The position numbers were made by a program, and so were the translations under genes. DNA of 36,576 bases from the NCBI GenBank assembly GCA_024244665.1, contig JAAEOI010000437.1:1-36576 (forward strand). Reading direction: 5' to 3'. How positions within the stretch are numbered: the first letter of the stretch is position 1; every line of letters starts with the position of its first letter. This stretch comes from Bacteroidota bacterium. GTDB lineage: Bacteria; Bacteroidota; Bacteroidia; Bacteroidales; GCA-2748055. Below the pieces are notes generated by a model. It did not search any database. It had not been told where the DNA came from and saw nothing but the letters and a program-made list of their open reading frames with translations. Shown here one piece after another: positions 32,102 through 36,576 of the stretch.

Positions 32102-34891
32102 CTAATCATCCCGAATGCAACGAACCGAGAATCCATAATCACGCGTTTCACTGTACCGGTTGATCTCTCCATTCCAGTCTGAAATAGCCCGGAGCCATGC
32201 TCGGGTGGTGTATTTATCAGAGGAACTCCAATAGTTTCCAACGACGTGAAGGAAATAGAACCCTCCATTGGCGTATCGGAGCCCTGCAGGCAGACAGGTA
32301 AAGCCACTTTCGTTGGTAGTTTCGTTATCAGTATATGCCCAATGAATAGTACCTGATTCCTTCAGCTTGCCTCCTGCAATATTTCCTCTATATCCTGTAT
32401 CATCAGCTTCGCTCTGGCTCATGCCTAAATACATTTCTAATCCTTTCCATTCGGCATCACTGGGAAGATGCCATCCGGAGGGACACACCCCCTGAACACC
32501 GCTGGGATTGGCATCACTTCCGGCTGTACCATTGACCGCAGCCGCCCAGGTATAAAGTCCACCGTATAGGTCTCTGTTTTCAGAGCTGTTATCGTACCAG
32601 CAATAGGCTTTATCATCATTTCCAAGAGCATCCCAATCTGATGTTCCTGTTACATGAGGAATGGCAGTTCCGTCAGAGTAGCGGGTAGATCGGAGGTTTT
32701 CGGCCATCCATACCTGCTCCCCGATTTGGATGGTTTTGTATTTATTTCCATCAATGTCAGATACTGAGCCGTAACTTAGGTCGGGATTGAACTGAATATC
32801 TGTGCCTGAGCTACTGATTCCCGTAACATTAAAATTATATGATTGCTCGTTGTTTTCCTCATTGGATTCATCCACTTCATTGTAGAAATCAGCAGTAGCT
32901 GCAAGTGTATAATCATTGGCCTCAGAAATGCTCGCAGATCGGATGATTGTGTTGCTTTCTCCAGACGCAAGAGCCGGAACCTCAAATTCAGGCGGATTGC
33001 TTTCTCCTCCAATGGCAAGAGCAAGTTCACAACTTCCAGACGCGACAAGGCCGGCATTCTTCACTGTAACCGATATCTCGAAAGATTCGTCCACCTGTGG
33101 TGATACAGGATCAATACTGATGCTTTGGACAATCAGGTCAGGTTTATCAACCGAGATGGCATTCACCTGTATATAATCCGTTTTAACCTCTGTATCGGAA
33201 CCGAAATCGTTAATTGCCTTAAGACCTACCGTATAAGTTCCGACATTATTAAACACATGATTCACATTCTTTTCTGTTTTCAGCGGACTTCCATCCCCGA
33301 AATCCCAGACCCAGGAAATCGGGTCATTAGTGGAGTTGTCGAAAAAGGAAACAAGGTCTCCAACATTGACTGTAGTTTTTTCTGCAAAGAAGTCGGCTTC
33401 CGGACCCTCCCCTTGTTCTCCCAGGATGGTGATATCAATGCGGTCGCTGGACGAGCTTCCTTCGCTGTCTTTTGCTGTTGCAGTGATGGTATGAATTCCC
33501 GCTGAAAGTATAGGATTCTCAAGGTACTTACCATTTCCCATTAAACCGTCAATGCTGGAAGTCCAGCTTATACTATTGAATGCCAATTCCCCATCTTCCT
33601 TGTCTTCGGCATAACATTCAAAAAAAAGTTCCTCATCATCGCGCAGATATGTCCCGCCACCCTCTGGATTGGAAATCTCGATTACCGGTACACTATTTGG
33701 GGGGAAAGAACCTCCCAGGTCATCCAGAGTGAACAGAGTGCTTTCAAATTTGCTCCAGCCAAGGAAATTGTCTTGGACTATATGACCGGATCCAATTAAA
33801 TCAATAATGAAATAGTACTTTTCTTCCGGATCCAAAAAGCTCAGATCAACTACTGGCAATTGTGAACTTTCTCCATCGAAACTGCAATTCCCAAGGAGTT
33901 CAAGGTCAAAATCATCTGAACGATCAAAAAAATCAATATCCGATACTTTCTTATCAGGCCCAAATCTCACATATTGGATTCCTATGGATTTTTCATTGTC
34001 TTTAGGAATCTTATTTGCATCAAATATTTGCCACATCTTTTTCTTCGATGGTAAATCATCGTATTCAAAATGATCGGGCCAGTTATGGTATGCCCCCCCT
34101 TTAATACTATAGCTGTAATCTGTATCATCAGCAGTCCACGCATAACACTTGTAGAGCTGTATACCCTGGATAAATTCATCCCTTACTATCACCTTTTTCC
34201 TGTAAAGTCGAATATTACAGCCAACAAGCTGTTGCACAGTAGAATAGCGGTCCAGGGCGATTATTTTTAGCAGGTAAGAACCCATTGGCATTCCTCTGGT
34301 GGCATTGAATTCGATACTCAGATAGTTTTGATCGTCTCTGTCTATTATCTCGTCAAGTATCCCCCATTTCCCGGTCTTCCTTATAAGGGAGAAATCTGTA
34401 AAATGCGAAATACTTGCAGTAGCGAGCAATGTCTCTGTATCAATCTGACATGGGATAGTATCTATGCCGCCGGAACTGACCGCCAGCAGGAAAAAACCAT
34501 CGGAGTCCGGGTAGCCTGATACCATATCTTCTAGAATAGGGATGGTAATTTGCACCGGCTTTTCGAAGCTGAGCCCGTCAGGCTCACAACGCACAATGGC
34601 CGATGCCCTTAGCCCTCCAATGGTATCAACTGCTGTGAATTCCTCATCAAAAGGATTTAGGTTTTCGACCTTCACAGTGGTTGTAGCATTCAGTGCACCA
34701 GAGGGGATATCAAGCTTCACTCCCGACTCCAATTCAAGAACGGCACCTCCGGAAGAAACCTCCAGTTCCTTGGTCTCTTCCTTTAATACCTGTGGGGAAT
34801 CGTCCGCATCAGGTTCATCACCCTTTTCGCAGCTGAATCCAAATAGTACTGCAATTGAAACTATCAAGAAAAACTTGGGAAAACTATTCAT
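32102..34891 (-). CDS. Multidomain surface lipoprotein with ZU5-like, PKD, CARDB and FISUMP domains
   Basis: 929 residues from ATG 34891 (MNSFPKFFLIVSIAVLFGFS), giving a lipoprotein signal with lipobox GFSC; the in-frame ATG at 34927 would put extra residues before it and is not preferred. Order: ZU5-like (SGGAVLELESGVKLDIPSGA), a long middle part of unclear fold, a bacterial Ig-like segment (SWTSSIDGLMGNGKYLENP), a PKD domain (SWVWDFGDGSPLKTEKNVNH), a CARDB domain (PDLIVQSISIDPVSPQVDES), and a C-terminal FISUMP domain (DGNKYKTIQIGEQVWMAENL, WHLPSDAEWKGLE, GNYWSSS, GFSVRCIRD). It is probably tethered to the outer membrane and exposed, with adhesive or carbohydrate-binding use. No T9SS sorting domain is seen. 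Confidence 0.85.
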   Translation of the reverse strand: MNSFPKFFLIVSIAVLFGFSCEKGDEPDADDSPQVLKEETKELEVSSGGAVLELESGVKLDIPSGALNATTTVKVENLNPFDEEFTAVDTIGGLRASAIVRCEPDGLSFEKPVQITIPILEDMVSGYPDSDGFFLLAVSSGGIDTIPCQIDTETLLATASISHFTDFSLIRKTGKWGILDEIIDRDDQNYLSIEFNATRGMPMGSYLLKIIALDRYSTVQQLVGCNIRLYRKKVIVRDEFIQGIQLYKCYAWTADDTDYSYSIKGGAYHNWPDHFEYDDLPSKKKMWQIFDANKIPKDNEKSIGIQYVRFGPDKKVSDIDFFDRSDDFDLELLGNCSFDGESSQLPVVDLSFLDPEEKYYFIIDLIGSGHIVQDNFLGWSKFESTLFTLDDLGGSFPPNSVPVIEISNPEGGGTYLRDDEELFFECYAEDKEDGELAFNSISWTSSIDGLMGNGKYLENPILSAGIHTITATAKDSEGSSSSDRIDITILGEQGEGPEADFFAEKTTVNVGDLVSFFDNSTNDPISWVWDFGDGSPLKTEKNVNHVFNNVGTYTVGLKAINDFGSDTEVKTDYIQVNAISVDKPDLIVQSISIDPVSPQVDESFEISVTVKNAGLVASGSCELALAIGGESNPPEFEVPALASGESNTIIRSASISEANDYTLAATADFYNEVDESNEENNEQSYNFNVTGISSSGTDIQFNPDLSYGSVSDIDGNKYKTIQIGEQVWMAENLRSTRYSDGTAIPHVTGTSDWDALGNDDKAYCWYDNSSENRDLYGGLYTWAAAVNGTAGSDANPSGVQGVCPSGWHLPSDAEWKGLEMYLGMSQSEADDTGYRGNIAGGKLKESGTIHWAYTDNETTNESGFTCLPAGLRYANGGFYFLHVVGNYWSSSDKYTTRAWLRAISDWNGEINRYSETRDYGFSVRCIRDD

Positions 34892-34927
34892 ATCAGATGG
34901 GTTATGTGAATTGAAGATAGTTACCAT

Positions 34928-35350
34928 CCCAGATATTTCATCTTAATTGGATCAAAAATTGCTGAACTGCAAGACATAATGTATAAAACCTATCATTTAT
35001 TGGATAAACTGTTACAATTGAATTTCAAAATCAGAATTGTATTTCATATAATCTATCGGTATGTTAAAAATATTAAATTCTCATTTTGTCGAAAATTTGA
35101 CTCTGACCTATTTTAACCCCGGACAATAGTTCCAATATTTTAAACTGTTCCACAACTGGCACACAATTGCTTGTATATGCAACACATCGAATAAAAAGTC
35201 TAAAGCGCTTTGGCCTTTCAAAAGTTGCTTTTAGAGTCCGATCACTAGGTGTCCTTTGAATTCGACCTCTTATTGCCAGGTACCCTCAAGTCATAAAACG
35301 TGTCCTTAAAGGTTGATTTAGTAAAGGCCAATTTTCAGCGTAAATGCAAA
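34928..35350. other. Non-coding AT-rich stretch upstream of the surface lipoprotein
   Basis: No supported gene or RNA. The 5' control region of the leftward lipoprotein gene must lie at its left end, but I find no clean TAnnTTTG site. The right part leads into the direct repeat that begins at 35351. Confidence 0.4.
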
Positions 35351-35595
35351 ACACCCTTTTCTCGTTGCTTCACAACGTCAAAAAAGTGTATCCTTCAACC
35401 ATCCTGAAAAGCCTTAGCCTCTCCCCTCTCGAAAATCACTGTCTATTCTGGGGAAATTGCAATAATGCAGTGCATGTGATTGATCTTCAAAGCAATCTTA
35501 ACATAATGCAATACATTCTAGTGCAGCTGCGACTTTCTTGCACTGTTGCCTGGTTGTTGCTCTGACACTAGAATTTGACATTATAATAAATAGCC
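35351..35595. repeat. Repeat-family copy B: direct repeat plus inverted-repeat hairpin
   Basis: 35351-35525 is repeated directly at 36401-36576; both begin ACACCCTTTT, share the 19-mer AGCCTCTCCCCTCTCGAAA (35416 and 36465) and end ATTCTAGTGCA. The end of this unit, 35503-35526, is inversely repeated at 35562-35584 (arms centred on ATTCTAGTG / CACTAGAAT), giving a hairpin with a loop of about 35 nt. A 73-residue frame here is not considered a gene, because copy C has stops in the matching frame. Confidence 0.75.
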
Positions 35596-35700
35596 CCGCA
35601 GCCTGCGCACTAATCCCTTCACTGGCCTGCGCTCTACTTTAATTGTCTTCTGTGCAAATGCTTTTCTGGAAAAATATGTACTTTTAGTAAAACTACTGTT

Positions 35701-36081
35701 GTGCTTAATATTGAAAAGCAAATAGAATATTGGATTAATACTGCAAAAACCGATCTGGATACCGCTGAGTTATTAATCAGAGAATCAAGGAATATTCATG
35801 GTCTTTTCTTTTGCCATTTAGCAATTGAGAAAGCCCTTAAGGCACATGTGGTAAAAGACACAGGACAAATTCCTCCCAAAACACACAACCTGGTTTATCT
35901 GCTGGATCTTATCAATACTGAGATTGAAGATAGTTATGAGGATTTCCTTGGTATTCTGATGAAATATCAATTAGAAGGTCGATATCCCGACTATAATCCA
36001 GTGTTACCTACAAAAGAGAAAGTACTTGAGTATCTGAATAAAACAAAGGAGATGTTGACATGGATCGAAAGGAAACTTTGA
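35701..36081 (+). CDS. HEPN-domain protein, partner of the MNT nucleotidyltransferase
   Basis: 126 residues with a GTG start (MLNIEKQIEYWINTAKTDLD). An all-helical HEPN domain: DLDTAELLI early, FCHLAIEKALKAHVV in the middle, PPKTHNLVYLLDL and a late EGRYPDYNP, which is the pattern of Pfam HEPN (PF05168-type) proteins. No RX4HXY motif, the AMPylated RNase site of HepT toxins, is seen, so this is not clearly a HepT toxin. Its 3' end overlaps the MNT gene by 22 bp, so the two are made together. HEPN-MNT pairs act as toxin-antitoxin or stress modules. It is flanked by direct repeats and is AT-rich. Confidence 0.85.
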   Translation: MLNIEKQIEYWINTAKTDLDTAELLIRESRNIHGLFFCHLAIEKALKAHVVKDTGQIPPKTHNLVYLLDLINTEIEDSYEDFLGILMKYQLEGRYPDYNPVLPTKEKVLEYLNKTKEMLTWIERKL

Positions 36082-36380
36082 GCAAAGTCTCGGAATATAT
36101 AAGGATTTTGAACGAGTCAGGTTTATTGATTGATAAAGCCTTTCTCTTTGGAAGTGCGGCCAGGAATGATTGGAATGAAGGAAGTGATATCGATGTAATG
36201 CTGGTATCCAAGAGGTTTGATGACAGTTCTGATGACCTTGCTTATGGACTGATCTGGAAATTAACCCGCAAAGTTGATAGGCGGATTGAGCCTTTTGCTG
36301 TTGGCCTATCCCGATTCGACACTGATGAAGTTTCGCCACTACTTCAGATCGTAAAAAAAGAAGGGATTCCAATAGTATAA
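36060..36380 (+). CDS. Minimal nucleotidyltransferase (MNT) of the HEPN-MNT pair
   Basis: 106 residues. A pol-beta-type minimal nucleotidyltransferase: FLFGSAARNDWNEGSDIDVM holds the GS motif (Gly31, Ser32) and the two metal-binding aspartates Asp43 and Asp45; the third carboxylate appears to be Glu77 in RRIEPFAVG rather than the usual Asp. The ATG at 36060 has AAAGGAG upstream and lies inside the HEPN gene. In studied pairs the MNT transfers nucleotide to the HEPN partner and neutralises it. The substrate here is unproven. Confidence 0.9.
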   Translation: MDRKETLSKVSEYIRILNESGLLIDKAFLFGSAARNDWNEGSDIDVMLVSKRFDDSSDDLAYGLIWKLTRKVDRRIEPFAVGLSRFDTDEVSPLLQIVKKEGIPIV

Positions 36381-36400
36381 TTTAAAACAGCTTTTACTTT

Positions 36401-36576
36401 ACACCCTTTTTGCTTCACTCCATTCCGTAAAAAGAGTATTTCCACCAACCATCTGGAAAAGCAAAGCCTCTCCCCTCTCGAAATCGCTTGATTCTTTGGT
36501 CGAAAATTGCATGACTGGTGTGTAATGTGTTAAATACCAAAGCAATATCAACATAATGCAAGTACATTCTAGTGCA
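36401..36576. repeat. Repeat-family copy C, running off the window end
   Basis: Direct copy of 35351-35525, offset by 1,050-1,051 bp, with scattered differences and few gaps. It ends at the window edge just after ATTCTAGTGCA, so whether the inverted arm follows as in copy B is unseen. Confidence 0.75.

Noticed and set aside
35344..35565. 73-residue open frame in repeat copy B
   Set aside because: It lies in the dispersed repeat, and the second copy has stops in the matching frame.
30746..36576. Integron cassette array with attC sites
   Set aside because: Repeats between small genes suggested it, but the arms do not end in paired RYYYAAC/GTTRRRY cores, no integrase is visible, the genes lie on both strands, and the 31.3-34.9 kb genes have no repeat between them.

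Overview
The window looks like chromosomal DNA of a member of the Bacteroidota, most likely a marine or anaerobic Bacteroidales/Marinilabiliales-type organism. This rests on type IX secretion (T9SS) C-terminal sorting domains, a TonB receptor with an N-terminal carboxypeptidase-regulatory-like domain, the ribosomal cluster rpmB-rpmG-DUF4295 followed by ftsY and rimO, a FISUMP-type lipoprotein, and several promoter-like sites of the Bacteroidota form TTTG - about 20 bp - TAnnTTTG. Species cannot be named from sequence alone.

Layout. 1-4.7 kb: the 3' end of a T9SS-exported surface protein, convergent with a two-gene operon for a T9SS cargo protein and a TonB-dependent receptor. 5.0-11.5 kb: a leftward operon of an outer-membrane barrel protein, an RND/MMPL exporter fused to a LolA-like periplasmic domain, a DUF2141 secreted protein and mnmE. 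11.6-18.2 kb: an aldehyde dehydrogenase, a membrane-anchored AraC-type regulator, sucD, fabG, a DUF6340-like lipoprotein and an M48 (Ste24-like) protease. 18.2-19.4 kb: an AT-rich patch with two small unknown exported proteins. 19.4-30.7 kb: housekeeping core with tRNA-Gly(CCC), cinA, rpmB, rpmG, DUF4295, ftsY, rimO, clpC, gyrA and a TPR protein.

30.7-36.6 kb is an accessory region. It holds a Cap15-like membrane/beta-barrel protein whose 5' end looks frameshifted, a 929-residue ZU5/PKD/CARDB/FISUMP lipoprotein, and a HEPN-MNT nucleotidyltransferase pair. A dispersed repeat family recurs at three places; its shared core is an arm ending in ATTCTAGTGCA, which forms inverted repeats. Two direct copies at least 175 bp long flank the HEPN-MNT pair about 1,050 bp apart, and the second runs off the window end.

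Cross-cutting signals. Four gene junctions carry short degenerate tandem repeats of period 4, 7 or 8 just before a start codon (mnmE, the M48 protease, ftsY, rimO). Two of them use the same heptamer in opposite orientation. Several genes have their real start well inside the longest open frame, because the upstream part of that frame is promoter or the end of the previous gene. The araC-like gene and sucD appear to share interleaved divergent promoters. All functional calls come from reading motifs; no database search was possible.
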